From assembly GCF_017875235.1 (NCBI RefSeq), contig NZ_JAGGMI010000010.1, positions 124,001-188,000 on the forward strand: DNA of 64,000 nt, written 5' to 3'. Under the pieces are notes generated by a model, which saw only the letters and a list, made by a program, of their open reading frames with translations, searched no databases and was not told where the DNA came from. Of this stretch, positions 52,980 to 61,273 are shown in pieces. The position numbers were made by a program, and so were the translations under genes. Position 1 is the stretch's first letter. Every line of letters starts with the position of its first letter. This DNA comes from Asticcacaulis solisilvae. Lineage in GTDB: Bacteria; Pseudomonadota; Alphaproteobacteria; Caulobacterales; Caulobacteraceae.

Positions 52980-54194
52980 ATGACCAAAGACTATCTCAAA
53001 GACGCGCAGCTTTCGACCCGCGTCATCAATATCGGCATCGACGCAGACCCGGTGCACGGCGCCGTCATGCCGCCCATCTACCTGTCGTCCAACTATACGT
53101 TCGAAGGTTTCGGCAAGAAGCGAACCTATGACTATGCCCGCTCGGGCAATCCAACGCGCGAAGTCATCGCCGACGTCATTGCCGACCTGGAAGGCGGCGC
53201 CGGCGCGGTCATCACGGCGTCCGGCCTAGCGGCGCTCGATCTTCTCTGGCAGGACCTCGACCGCTCCGCGCCAATCGCACCGGCCGCGGTCGCCGATCCC
53301 TCGGCGGTCAAGTCGAAGCGCGTCGTCGTTCCGCACGACTGCTATGGCGGCACCCAGCGCCTGCTCAATGCCCGCCACAAGCAGGGCGTGATCGAATGCG
53401 CCTATGTCGACCAGACGGATGAGGCGGCGCTTGTCGAGGCGCTGAAAACGCCGACCGCCCTCCTCCTGCTGGAGACGCCGTCCAACCCGCTGATGCGCCT
53501 GATCGACCTGGAAAAACTTATCAAGCTCGGCCACGACGCCGGCGCGCGCGTCGCGGTCGACAATACCTTCCTGTCGCCGGCGCTGCAGAACCCGATCCGT
53601 TTCGGCGCCGACTATGTCGTCCATTCGACGACCAAGTACATCAACGGCCATTCCGACGTTATCGGCGGCGCGCTGGTCTGCGCGCATGAGGCGGATGTCT
53701 TGCCGATGCGCTGGTGGGCCAACTGCGTCGGCAGCACCCAGACGGCGTTCGACAGCTATATGACCCTGCGCGGCGTGCGCACCCTGTTCGTCCGCATCCG
53801 CCAGCAGCAGGAAAGCGCGCAGGCGGTCGCCGAATGGCTGGAGCAGCACCCGGCGGTCAAGGCCGTCCACTATCCAGGCCTGAAATCCCACCCCCAGCAC
53901 GACCTGGCCAGGAAGCAGCAGCATGGTCCCGGCGCCATGATGTCGTTTGAGCTCAAGGGCGGGCTTGATGCCGTCAAGGCCGTACTCGACGTCATCGACC
54001 TGTTCAGCCTGGCCGAGAGCTTGGGCGGGATCGAGAGCCTGATCGTCCATCCGGGCTCGATGACCCATGCCGCCATGTCGCCCGAAGCCCAGGCCACGGC
54101 CGGGATTACCGGCGGCCTGCTGCGCGTGTCGGTCGGCCTGGAAGATGCCAGCGACCTGATCAAGGCGCTCGACAGGGCCTTTAAAGTCCTGTGA
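52980..54194 (+). CDS. metB: Trans-sulfuration enzyme, cystathionine gamma-synthase family
   Basis: A 404-residue PLP enzyme that uses the MetX product to make cystathionine or homocysteine. VHGAVMPPIYLSSNYTFEGFG opens the domain; YDYARSGNPTREVIADVIADLEGG and VHSTTKYINGHSDVIGGALV hold the PLP Lys; IESLIVHPGSMTHAAMSPE is at the C-terminus. The start at 52980 lies directly after a repeat element with GGGAAT nearby. Together with metX it forms the SAM-controlled methionine branch. Its last bases overlap the 3' end of the convergent ECF41 gene by 14 bases. Confidence 0.92.
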   Translation: MTKDYLKDAQLSTRVINIGIDADPVHGAVMPPIYLSSNYTFEGFGKKRTYDYARSGNPTREVIADVIADLEGGAGAVITASGLAALDLLWQDLDRSAPIAPAAVADPSAVKSKRVVVPHDCYGGTQRLLNARHKQGVIECAYVDQTDEAALVEALKTPTALLLLETPSNPLMRLIDLEKLIKLGHDAGARVAVDNTFLSPALQNPIRFGADYVVHSTTKYINGHSDVIGGALVCAHEADVLPMRWWANCVGSTQTAFDSYMTLRGVRTLFVRIRQQQESAQAVAEWLEQHPAVKAVHYPGLKSHPQHDLARKQQHGPGAMMSFELKGGLDAVKAVLDVIDLFSLAESLGGIESLIVHPGSMTHAAMSPEAQATAGITGGLLRVSVGLEDASDLIKALDRAFKVL

Positions 54195-55065
54195 ACGCCT
54201 TGAGCTTGTCCGGATTCCGCACAAAGTAGACGGCGCTGACCTGATCGCCCGCACGCTCGATGGTCAGCAGGTCGAGACTGCCGTCATTGTGATGCGTCAG
54301 GACCGCCAGGCCGCCATTGGCGCGCAGGATTTCGGTCCTGACGATCGAATGCTGGCGGAACTTCAGCCAGATGCCGACCAGGAACCTGGCCACCCGGTCG
54401 CGGCCCTCAAGGATATTGATGGCCGCCGAAGCCTTGCCGCCGCCGTCCGAATGCAGGCTGACGTCGCGCGCCAGCAAGGCTTCGAGCGCCGTGGTATCGC
54501 CTGACTGCGACGCTTCGAGAAACGCCTGCAGGAAGGCGCGCTCGTCACTCTCGCTGATCGAAAATCGCGCCGGTGCGGGCTCTCTCTCCTGCCGGACCGC
54601 CTTGCGCCCCCGCGCCGCCAATTGCCGGCAGGCGGCTTCGGAACGGTCGAGCGTGGCGGCGATATCGGTAAAGCTGGCGCCGAAGACGTCGTGGAGCAGG
54701 AAGGCGGCGCGTTCCAACGGACTCAGGCGTTCCAACGCATAGAGGAGACCGATTGACAGATCATCCGCCATATCCGCTTCACCGGCCTTTGCACCGGTAA
54801 AGTCGGAAATGTCGTGCAACGGTTCGGGCAACCAGGGCCCCACATAGGTCATGCGCTTACGGTGCGCCGACTTCAGCACATCCAGGCACAGCCGCGTCAC
54901 CACGCGCGTCAGATAGGCGCGCGGGGTGTCGACATCTTCGACCTCCCGCACGCGCAGCGCCGCCTCCTGCACCACATCCTCGGCCTCCGACAGAGTGCCG
55001 AGCATGCGGTAGGCCACGCCGATCAGATAGCGGCGGTGCGTCTGGAGGTCGTTGAGCAAACTCAT
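54181..55065 (-). CDS. ECF41-group sigma factor with C-terminal SnoaL-like domain
   Basis: A 294-residue extracytoplasmic-function sigma factor. Region 2 is near residues 10-75 (YRMLGTLSEAEDVVQEAALRV), region 4 near 110-165 (LSPLERAAFLLHDVFGASFTDIA) and the NTF2/SnoaL-like extension near 175-290. The three ECF41 hallmarks are present: WLPEP in the linker, DGGGK in the extension and NPDKL near the end. In this group the extension replaces an anti-sigma factor. The carboxymuconolactone decarboxylase gene upstream on the same strand is the usual partner and has a matching promoter. Confidence 0.93.
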   Translation of the reverse strand: MSLLNDLQTHRRYLIGVAYRMLGTLSEAEDVVQEAALRVREVEDVDTPRAYLTRVVTRLCLDVLKSAHRKRMTYVGPWLPEPLHDISDFTGAKAGEADMADDLSIGLLYALERLSPLERAAFLLHDVFGASFTDIAATLDRSEAACRQLAARGRKAVRQEREPAPARFSISESDERAFLQAFLEASQSGDTTALEALLARDVSLHSDGGGKASAAINILEGRDRVARFLVGIWLKFRQHSIVRTEILRANGGLAVLTHHNDGSLDLLTIERAGDQVSAVYFVRNPDKLKAFTGL

Positions 55066-55075
55066 TTTAGCTGTC

Positions 55076-55124
55076 GCATGCTTGATACGAAAAACCGGGA
55101 ACCACTTTTTCGAAGCATGCTCTA
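55076..55124. repeat. Hairpin repeat (GCATGCTT...CGAAAAA...AAGCATGC)
   Basis: Outer stem GCATGCTT/AAGCATGC and inner stem CGAAAAA/TTTTTCG around CCGGGAACCAC, then TCTAGG. The CGAAAAACCGG-n-TTTTTCG core is a frequent intergenic repeat of alphaproteobacteria (from memory). It lies between the decarboxylase-like gene and the sigma gene, and its CTAG tail contains the stop codon of the former. Confidence 0.75.
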
Positions 55125-55571
55125 GGCCTTATCCTGAGGATGAACCGTCCGCAGTCCGACAGAGATGCGGTTCCAGCCATTGATCTGGGCGATCAGAAAG
55201 GTCAGGTCAATAATCTCCTTGTCGGTGAAATGCGCCTTCAAGCCTTCATAGTCGGCATCCGGGGCATGGGTGTCTGGCAGGTGCGTCAGGCTTTCAGTCC
55301 ATTGCAGCGCCGCCTTCTCGCGCGGTGTGAACAGGTTCGATTCGGCAAAGGCGCTTAAGAGCAGCAGGCGTTTTTCGGTATCGCCGTCCTTCAGAGCCTC
55401 CAGACGATGCATATGGATGCAGTTGGCGCAGCCATTGATCTGCGACGCGCGCATCTTGACCAGATGGATCAGGATCGGATCGAAGCCGCTCTCCTTGATG
55501 TAGGTTTCGACAACCGCCTTGGCGGCGAAGGCGGCGGGGGCGATGGCATAGGCATTGAGACGTTGCGACAT
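55122..55571 (-). CDS. Carboxymuconolactone decarboxylase/AhpD-like protein (ECF41 partner)
   Basis: A 149-residue helical protein of the CMD/AhpD superfamily. The redox motif is INGCANCIHMHRLEAL, a CxxC with following His, typical of alkylhydroperoxidase-like members. FTPREKAALQWTESLTHL and TFLIAQINGWNRISVGLR complete the domain. The start at 55571 has AGGAG seven bases upstream; 25 more codons are open but do not fit. It shares a transcription unit with the ECF41 sigma factor and is the probable main target of it. The substrate is unknown. Confidence 0.9.
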   Translation of the reverse strand: MSQRLNAYAIAPAAFAAKAVVETYIKESGFDPILIHLVKMRASQINGCANCIHMHRLEALKDGDTEKRLLLLSAFAESNLFTPREKAALQWTESLTHLPDTHAPDADYEGLKAHFTDKEIIDLTFLIAQINGWNRISVGLRTVHPQDKA

Positions 55572-55598
55572 GGGTTTCTCCTGTGTGTCTGCCTGTAT

Positions 55599-55625
55599 GA
55601 CGAGCCAGTCGAGCGCGCTGTGACA
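55599..55625 (-). promoter_or_regulatory. Candidate ECF41 promoter (TGTCACA-N16-CGTC)
   Basis: On the minus strand TGTCACA is followed after 16 bases by CGTC, 28 bases before the CMD-family start. This equals the promoter motif known for ECF41 sigma factors. The cognate sigma gene is the next one downstream, so the pair is probably self-regulated. Confidence 0.75.
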
Positions 55626-55702
55626 TGCCAATGAAGAAAATTTCACTTGCCAACGCAGAGCGCTGTGAGACCGTCGGCCAAACTCATGAGGGGAAGTTCG
55701 CC

Positions 55703-56584
55703 ATGCGCATTCTGGCCGGTTTCGTCGCGTCCGTCATGCTGCTCGCCGCCACGGGTGCGACAGGGGCTCAGCCTAAGCCGGCCCAGGCCACCCCGGCCGA
55801 TGAGGTCTTCAAGGCCGAGCAGGATTTCGACGCCTATACGGCCGAACACGGCATCACGGTCGGCTTCCACGCCTATTCTACGCCGGACGCCATTGCCTTC
55901 CGCCCTGAAGCCGTCCGCATTCATGAGCGCCTCGGTGACCTGATCGCCAAGGGCGAAGGCGGCAAGGACGCGCCGTCCAAATTGCGCTGGCGGCCCTACC
56001 GCGTTGCCGTGGCGGCTTCCGGCGACATGGCATGGGATCTGGGCCCTTGGACGATCGAAGGCACCGACCGCGCCGGCTGGTTCTTCACCGTCTGGCAGAA
56101 GCAGGCCGACGGCCGCTGGCTGTGGCCGCTCGATACCGGCGCAGGGGCCGCCCCCGCGGCCAAGTTGCCGCCCATGGGCGCGCGGGAGACTATCTCCTAT
56201 GGCCGCACCACGGCAGTCGATCCGACAGCGGCGGCTTCCGTCGCCACGCGTGAGGCTGAACTGAACGCCGCACTGACGGCGACACCCGCCACCGAGGCCT
56301 ATGAGGACTTCCTGATCGACGACATGACCTTTGTCGGCGGCGGCGAAGCACCGGTCACGCGCAAGAAGGACGTCGCCGTCCGCCTCGGCACACGGCCGCA
56401 AGGCCTGACGTGGATTGCCGTCGGCAACGGCCAGTCGAAAGCCGGCGATATGGTCTATACCTATGGTCACGTGACGGATGCCTCTGGCGTCCATCGGGGG
56501 CACTATGTCCGGGTGTGGAACCGCTTCGGCAAAAAGCCCGCCGACTGGAAACTGACCGTCGATATCTACAATTCGGATAAGTAG
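55703..56584 (+). CDS. Secreted protein with two tandem NTF2/DUF4440-like domains
   Basis: A 293-residue protein with a signal peptide (MRILAGFVASVMLLAATGATG then AQ). Two domains of similar layout follow. The first (about 35-150) has DEVFKAEQDFDAYTAEHG, SGDMAWDLGPWTIEG and TVWQKQADGRWLWPLDTG. The second (about 185-290) has ATREAELNAALTATPATEAY and GDMVYTYGHVTDASG plus WNRFGKKPADWKLTVDIY. Both look like SnoaL/DUF4440 folds. The start at 55703 has GAGGGG about nine bases upstream. It is divergent from the ECF41 unit; whether it belongs to that regulon is unknown. Confidence 0.75.
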   Translation: MRILAGFVASVMLLAATGATGAQPKPAQATPADEVFKAEQDFDAYTAEHGITVGFHAYSTPDAIAFRPEAVRIHERLGDLIAKGEGGKDAPSKLRWRPYRVAVAASGDMAWDLGPWTIEGTDRAGWFFTVWQKQADGRWLWPLDTGAGAAPAAKLPPMGARETISYGRTTAVDPTAAASVATREAELNAALTATPATEAYEDFLIDDMTFVGGGEAPVTRKKDVAVRLGTRPQGLTWIAVGNGQSKAGDMVYTYGHVTDASGVHRGHYVRVWNRFGKKPADWKLTVDIYNSDK

Positions 56585-56672
56585 TTTCTGGTCAGGCCAA
56601 TTCGGCCTTGCCATACCTCACAGCAACGATACAACTCCCGCAACGGAGCGTCAGATTCCCTATGCCGTCGAC

Positions 56673-56702
56673 GCGCTTCCCGGACGTGGTCCCGGAAAGC
56701 GC
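56673..56702. repeat. Long hairpin repeat (GCGCTT...AAAGCGC), copy 2
   Basis: Outer stem GCGCTT/AAGCGC and inner CCGG/CCGG. The right end GGAAAGCGCTCCCTAA matches that of the hairpin at 33718-33760, while the inner stem differs but still pairs. It lies in the 188-base gap between the NTF2-like gene and the aldo/keto reductase. Confidence 0.6.
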
Positions 56703-56772
56703 TCCCTAACGAAACCTGGAGCTTCCTTCCAGCGTACCCGACTGGAAGAGACTCTATCCGGAGAAACGCCTC

Positions 56773-57846
56773 ATGGGCCATATGCCCCCCTTCGCCGCCG
56801 CCGACACCCGTTATGCTTCCATGCCCTATCGCCGCTGCGGCCGCTCGGGTCTCAAACTGCCCGCCATTTCGCTTGGCCTGTGGCAGAACTTCGGCGATAT
56901 CAATCCGCTCGACACCCAACGCAGCCTTCTGCGCCGGGCCTTCGATCGCGGCGTCACCCACTTCGACCTGGCCAACAACTATGGCCCGCCGTTCGGTTCG
57001 GCCGAGACCAATTTCGGCCGCATCCTCAAGGAAGATTTCCTGCCCTACCGCGACGAGCTTATCATCTCGACCAAGGCCGGCTGGGACATGTGGCCGGGGC
57101 CCTATGGCGGCATGAACGGCTCCAAGAAGTACATGATCGCCTCCTTCGACCAGAGCCTGAAGCGCATGGGACTCGACTATGTCGACATCTACTATTCGCA
57201 CCGCCCCGATCCGTTCACCCCGCTGGAAGAGACCATGGGCGCGCTGGCCCTGCTCTACAAACAAGGCAAGGCGCTCTATGTCGGCATCTCCAACTACAAT
57301 GCCGAACTGACAAAGCAGGCCGTCGCCATCCTCAAGTCCGAAGGCGTGCCGCTGACCATCAGCCAGCCGAACTACAGCCTCCTCGACCGCTGGATCGAGC
57401 CGGACCTGCTGGGTACGAACAGCGATAACGGCGTCGGCACCATCGTCTTCTCGCCGCTGGCCCAGGGATTCCTCAGCACCAAGTATCTGAAGGAGGTTCC
57501 GGGCGATTCGCGGGCGGCGCGCCTTGAGTGGGTGCGCAATGGCCTGACCGAGGCGACGATCGGACGGATCAAGGCGCTCAATGGCCTGGCCCATGCGCGC
57601 GGGCAAAGCCTGGCGCAGATGGCCCTGGCCTGGACGCTGCGCGACGAACGGATCACCTCGACCCTGATCGGCGCGCGCACCGTCGAACAGCTCGACGACA
57701 GCCTGGGTGCGCTTGCTAACCTCGCCTTCTCGGCGGCGGAGCTGGATGCTGCCGATCAGATTACCCGTGGTGATCCCGACATCTTCACTGCGCCGGCCAA
57801 GGCCAATGGCGATGACCTGCGCGCCGACCCCGACTATCGCGCCTGA
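56773..57846 (+). CDS. Aldo/keto reductase, YghZ/GPR-like
   Basis: A 357-residue NADPH-dependent reductase of the AKR14/YghZ type, known to reduce L-glyceraldehyde 3-phosphate and methylglyoxal. The tetrad is intact: Asp65 and Tyr70 in THFDLANNYGPP, Lys101 in LIISTKAGWDMWPGPYG and His143 in IYYSHRPDP. The sequence FGSAETNFGRILKEDF and QPNYSLLDRWIE are typical of the group. SPLAQGFLSTKYL forms the cofactor loop. Single gene followed by a strong hairpin. Confidence 0.92.
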   Translation: MGHMPPFAAADTRYASMPYRRCGRSGLKLPAISLGLWQNFGDINPLDTQRSLLRRAFDRGVTHFDLANNYGPPFGSAETNFGRILKEDFLPYRDELIISTKAGWDMWPGPYGGMNGSKKYMIASFDQSLKRMGLDYVDIYYSHRPDPFTPLEETMGALALLYKQGKALYVGISNYNAELTKQAVAILKSEGVPLTISQPNYSLLDRWIEPDLLGTNSDNGVGTIVFSPLAQGFLSTKYLKEVPGDSRAARLEWVRNGLTEATIGRIKALNGLAHARGQSLAQMALAWTLRDERITSTLIGARTVEQLDDSLGALANLAFSAAELDAADQITRGDPDIFTAPAKANGDDLRADPDYRA

Positions 57847-57865
57847 TATTAGGAGTCTGTTGAGC

Positions 57866-57900
57866 ATAAGGGGCGTGGTGCATTGCACCACGCCCCTTAT
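57866..57900 (+). terminator. Terminator-like hairpin after the aldo/keto reductase
   Basis: A perfect 16-base stem, ATAAGGGGCGTGGTGC and its complement, with a three-base loop ATT. The T-run after it is interrupted (TATTATT), so termination strength is uncertain. The rest of the 215-base gap to the next gene is AT-rich with no recognised element. Confidence 0.75.
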
Positions 57901-58061
57901 TATTGGAAATAATATTCAGTCGAAAAGCTTTGTTCTGGTCTTGGCGCGAGCCTCTATTGCAACGCAGAAAATTATTCCCCCAACAGGCGAAATGAACCAC
58001 ATTTCATCTTTATTTCTGAATCGGTAAAACTTACCCAAGGCTGACATAAGGGTTCACAAGC

Positions 58062-58289
58062 ATGTCGATCACCGAGGAAACCTGCCGCTGGGCTTACGCC
58101 AAGGCGATGCGCAACGAAAACATCCGCCGCGCCTTGCAGGAAGCCGGCCGGGCCATCTATCTCGATGACAACCCGTCCGACGAGTCGGTGTTTCCGGCCT
58201 CCAACCGCTACGTGCTGTCGCGTGTCGAAGTGCACGGTGAACGGCAGGCTGAAGCGCTGGTCTACTGTAACGGTGTCTGCGTTGCCTGA
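58062..58289 (+). CDS. Small protein of unknown function (75 residues)
   Basis: MSITEETCRWAYAKAMRNEN begins a 75-residue, mostly helical then beta protein with two cysteines (one near the start, one in YCNGVCVA with a further Cys). Third codon positions are GC-rich as in real genes of this genome, and AAGGG lies about 13 bases before the ATG. I do not recognise a family. It is followed by a two-hairpin repeat and another small gene of similar type. Confidence 0.55.
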   Translation: MSITEETCRWAYAKAMRNENIRRALQEAGRAIYLDDNPSDESVFPASNRYVLSRVEVHGERQAEALVYCNGVCVA

Positions 58290-58306
58290 TCCCATAGGCA
58301 CCGCTA

Positions 58307-58425
58307 GAGCGATATGGCGAAAAGTGCCAAGATGCGTTTTTTTGGGGTTTTCGCCTTAAATATCGCGACAAAGCAAAAGCTTAGATTGGCATGATGTTTC
58401 CATTTAAAATCATACCGATCTAAAG
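58307..58425. repeat. Two-hairpin repeat with AAAGCAAAA box, copy 1
   Basis: Hairpin 1 pairs GCGATAT and CGAAAA on the left with TTTTCG and ATATCGC on the right. A linker GACAAAGCAAAAGC follows. Hairpin 2 pairs TTAGATTGG and ATGAT with ATCAT and CCGATCTAA around CCATTT. The same order occurs at 61274-61375. It lies between two small unknown genes. Confidence 0.75.
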
Positions 58426-58527
58426 CGCGGCGCCCCCGTTCCCTTCCCCTTTCGATCCGATAGAACACGGCTATTGACAGGCGCCCAGAACTAGAACAAA
58501 ATGTGAACATTGGATCCGGAGTTGATC

Positions 58528-58749
58528 ATGTACGCACAGTCCCAGCCTGCTCAAAAAGCCTCCTTACGGTGGTCGCGCGTCGATGCCGCCGACAGCCGTG
58601 TTGAACGCGACCTCAAGATGATCCTGTGCGCGCGCGACTTCCAGGCGCTCAGCGGCGCACGGGCCGTCACGCCTTGCTATTATCGTGGCCGCGACCGGGC
58701 TGGGAACGCCATCACTATCCGCGTTATCGCCGACGAGATGGCGGCATAG
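58528..58749 (+). CDS. Small protein of unknown function (73 residues)
   Basis: MYAQSQPAQKASLRWSRVDA begins a 73-residue basic protein with two cysteines (MILCARD, TPCYYRG) and a C-terminal strand NAITIRVIADEM. GGAG lies seven bases before the ATG, and third positions are GC-rich, which supports a real gene. No family was recognised. It converges on the FadR-type regulator gene seven bases away with no terminator. Confidence 0.55.
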   Translation: MYAQSQPAQKASLRWSRVDAADSRVERDLKMILCARDFQALSGARAVTPCYYRGRDRAGNAITIRVIADEMAA

Positions 58750-58756
58750 CGCCGTT

Positions 58757-59524
58757 TCAGCTCATGCGGCGCATCTGCGACCGTGTCGTGTCCTCACGGG
58801 CAAAGCGCACCAGGCTTTCCATCGCCCATCTGGCGTCGCGGGCATTCTTGTTCGCCACGGCTTCGAAGACCCGGGCGTGATCCGGCCAACTGTTGCGCGC
58901 ATCCGCCGGATCCGTGGATTTCAGCCGGGTCGTCCAGGCAATTGCGGCGGCGATCGAACTGTTGAGTGAAATCAGCACCTCGTTCCGCGTCGCCAGCAAC
59001 AGGACCTTGTGAAACTCGAGGTCCGCCAGCCGGCCGGCTTCGGTCGCCAGCGTTTCCCTGCCCATGACGTCGAGCGCGTGTTTCAGGCGCGCCACCTCTT
59101 CTTCGCTGCGCCGTTCCGCCGCCAGTTCCGCGGCGGCGGGCTCATTGATCAGCCGCAGTTCGAACAGACCGTCCATGAATTCATTCGACGGCGTGGTTTC
59201 GAACATCCAGCCCATGACTTCGGGATCGAGCAGGTTCCAGCGCGCGCGTTCGCACACCAGCGTACCGCGCTTCGGCTTGCTTTCGATCAAACCCTTGGCG
59301 GCAAGAATTTTCAACGCTTCGCGATAGGGCGTCCGGGAAATATTCAGCGCTTCGCTGGAATCGATCTGAAACGGCAGAATATCGCCGGGACGATAGGTCC
59401 CGTTCAAGATATCGATCGCCAGCCGTCGCGCCAAAGACCCATGAAGACGGCCTTGCGATGGCACTTCTTCGAAGGTGAATTCAGCCGTTGCTTCCGTTCT
59501 AGTTGCTTTTTTCTTGTTGTCCAT
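58757..59524 (-). CDS. FadR/GntR-family transcriptional regulator (FCD domain)
   Basis: A 255-residue DNA-binding protein. The N-terminal winged helix is at about residues 25-95 (GSLARRLAIDILNGTYRPGD, SRTPYREALKILAAKGLIES with the recognition helix) and the helical FCD ligand domain at about 105-240 (GLFELRLINEPAAAELAAER, LADLEFHKVLLLATRNEVLI). FCD regulators often respond to sugar acids. It lies beside a sodium:solute symporter gene and a lyase-like gene on the same strand, so it probably controls this cluster. Start at 59524, the ATG nearest the conserved domain. Confidence 0.88.
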   Translation of the reverse strand: MDNKKKATRTEATAEFTFEEVPSQGRLHGSLARRLAIDILNGTYRPGDILPFQIDSSEALNISRTPYREALKILAAKGLIESKPKRGTLVCERARWNLLDPEVMGWMFETTPSNEFMDGLFELRLINEPAAAELAAERRSEEEVARLKHALDVMGRETLATEAGRLADLEFHKVLLLATRNEVLISLNSSIAAAIAWTTRLKSTDPADARNSWPDHARVFEAVANKNARDARWAMESLVRFAREDTTRSQMRRMS

Positions 59525-59599
59525 GACGTGACCAACACCCCTGTACCAGTATATGCGCGACTTGCACGGCCTTAGCAAGTGTGATGGCGCGGTCGCTTC

Positions 59600-61237
59600 C
59601 TACCAGAGCAGGGTATAAATCAAGACAAGAATGGCGACGATGCCGGCCGCCAGCGCATTAAAGGCTGGTGTCGTGCGGAACTGCGAAAGCGAGGTTTCGG
59701 GCGCCCACAGCGTCGCACGGTTCGGTCTCAGCCTTGAGACAGCGACCGTTACGACCAGGCTGATCCAGAAGACCCAGCCGACACGGTCGAGAAACGGCAT
59801 GTCGGGCATGAAGCGCAGCCCCGCCAGCCATTCCCGGCCGGGCAGGTCCGGATGCTGATGCATGGCGCTGGCCGCAAAGAACAGGACCGAAGCGGCAACC
59901 CCGGTCAGCAGGCCATAAAGCGCGCCGGTCGTCGAGGTGCCTTTCCAGAACATGCCCAGGAGGAAGATGACAACGATCGGCGGCGCGAAGAAGCCCGTCA
60001 GGTTCTGGCCGATCTGGAAGACCAGGTCGAAATTGCCAAGCAGCGGCTTGGCGACGACCACGGCGACAAGGAGCGCTATCGTGGCGGCCCACCGGCCGGT
60101 AGACACCAGCGCCTTTTCCGACAGGGCCGGTCGCGCGGACCGCACCAGGTCGAGGGCGAAGATCGTCGCGATCGAGTTGATCTTCGAGGCGGACGAAGCG
60201 ACGATGGCGGCGATCAGGGCGGCAAAGACCAGGCCCAGTACACCCGGCGGCAGCAGACGCATCATCGACGGATAGGCCAGGTCGCCACGCGGCAGGCCGG
60301 GGGCCAGGATAAGGGCGCACAGGCCCGGCAGCACGACGATCAGGGGCATAAGCAGCTTCAGATAGGCCGCCAGGGCTATGCCGGTCTGGGCTTCGGGCAA
60401 GGATTTGGCCGACAGGGCGCGCTGGACGATATACTGGTTGAAGCCAAAATAAGAGATGTTCATCACCCACATGCCGCCGATCAGGACCGCCATCCCCGGG
60501 ATTTCGGCATAGTTCGGGTCGTTCTCGGCGAAGATGAGATGGAAGTGGCCGGGATACTGCTGATGCAGCCGGCCCAGGCCAGCCATTACGCCGCCCGGCG
60601 ACAGCGAGCCGCCGATGGTACCCAGCGATATCGCCAATATGGCCAGACCGCCGACGATCAGGATCGTCACCTGGACGATGTCGGTCAGCGCTGCCGCCCT
60701 CAGTCCCCCGTACAACTGATAGGACAGGGCGAACAGGCCCAGCAGGGCCAGCCCGATCAGCGGATCGAGGCCGGAAATATGTCCAATCGTCGTGGCGCCC
60801 AGCCACAGAATGCCCGTCAGGTTGATGAAGGTGTACTGAATGAGCCAGAAGACCGCCATGAGGGTCTTGACCTCGGTCCCGTAACGCCGCTCCAGGAACC
60901 CCGGCATGGTCTCAAGGCCGGCATTGTAAAACACCGGCAGGATATATTTGGCGACGACGATCAGGGCCAGCGCCGCCATCCATTCGTAGGATGCGATGGC
61001 AAGCCCCAGGCGATAGCCCGCCCCCGACATGCCGATGATCTGTTCGGCGGAAATGTTGGCGGCAATGATCGACGTTCCGACCGCCCAAAAGGGCAACTGC
61101 TTGTCGGCGAAGAAATAGGCGCTGACGTTCAGTCCGCGCGGCGCGCTTTTCGTCACATACCAGGCGGCAAGGCATATCGCGACGCTATAGGCAGCGACGA
61201 TCGCGATATCGATCGGGGACAGACCGCTTGTCGTCAT
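59600..61237 (-). CDS. Sodium:solute symporter (SSS family, SGLT-like)
   Basis: A 545-residue polytopic transporter with about 13-14 helices. The family motifs are present: YFFADKQLPFWAVGTSIIAANISAEQIIGM (helix 1-2 region), TGILWLGATTIGHISGLDP, FGFNQYIVQRALSAKS and ASSASKINSIATIFALDL, the last with Na2-site residues. The substrate is probably a sugar or uronate, judged from the SGLT-like core and its neighbours. The start at 61237 (MTTSGLSPIDIAIV) is used; an ATG five codons earlier is equally possible. It is 75 bases upstream of the regulator gene. Confidence 0.9.
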   Translation of the reverse strand: MTTSGLSPIDIAIVAAYSVAICLAAWYVTKSAPRGLNVSAYFFADKQLPFWAVGTSIIAANISAEQIIGMSGAGYRLGLAIASYEWMAALALIVVAKYILPVFYNAGLETMPGFLERRYGTEVKTLMAVFWLIQYTFINLTGILWLGATTIGHISGLDPLIGLALLGLFALSYQLYGGLRAAALTDIVQVTILIVGGLAILAISLGTIGGSLSPGGVMAGLGRLHQQYPGHFHLIFAENDPNYAEIPGMAVLIGGMWVMNISYFGFNQYIVQRALSAKSLPEAQTGIALAAYLKLLMPLIVVLPGLCALILAPGLPRGDLAYPSMMRLLPPGVLGLVFAALIAAIVASSASKINSIATIFALDLVRSARPALSEKALVSTGRWAATIALLVAVVVAKPLLGNFDLVFQIGQNLTGFFAPPIVVIFLLGMFWKGTSTTGALYGLLTGVAASVLFFAASAMHQHPDLPGREWLAGLRFMPDMPFLDRVGWVFWISLVVTVAVSRLRPNRATLWAPETSLSQFRTTPAFNALAAGIVAILVLIYTLLW

Positions 61238-61273
61238 GATAGGCAAATGCACATCGCCGCGAAGCCGTATACT

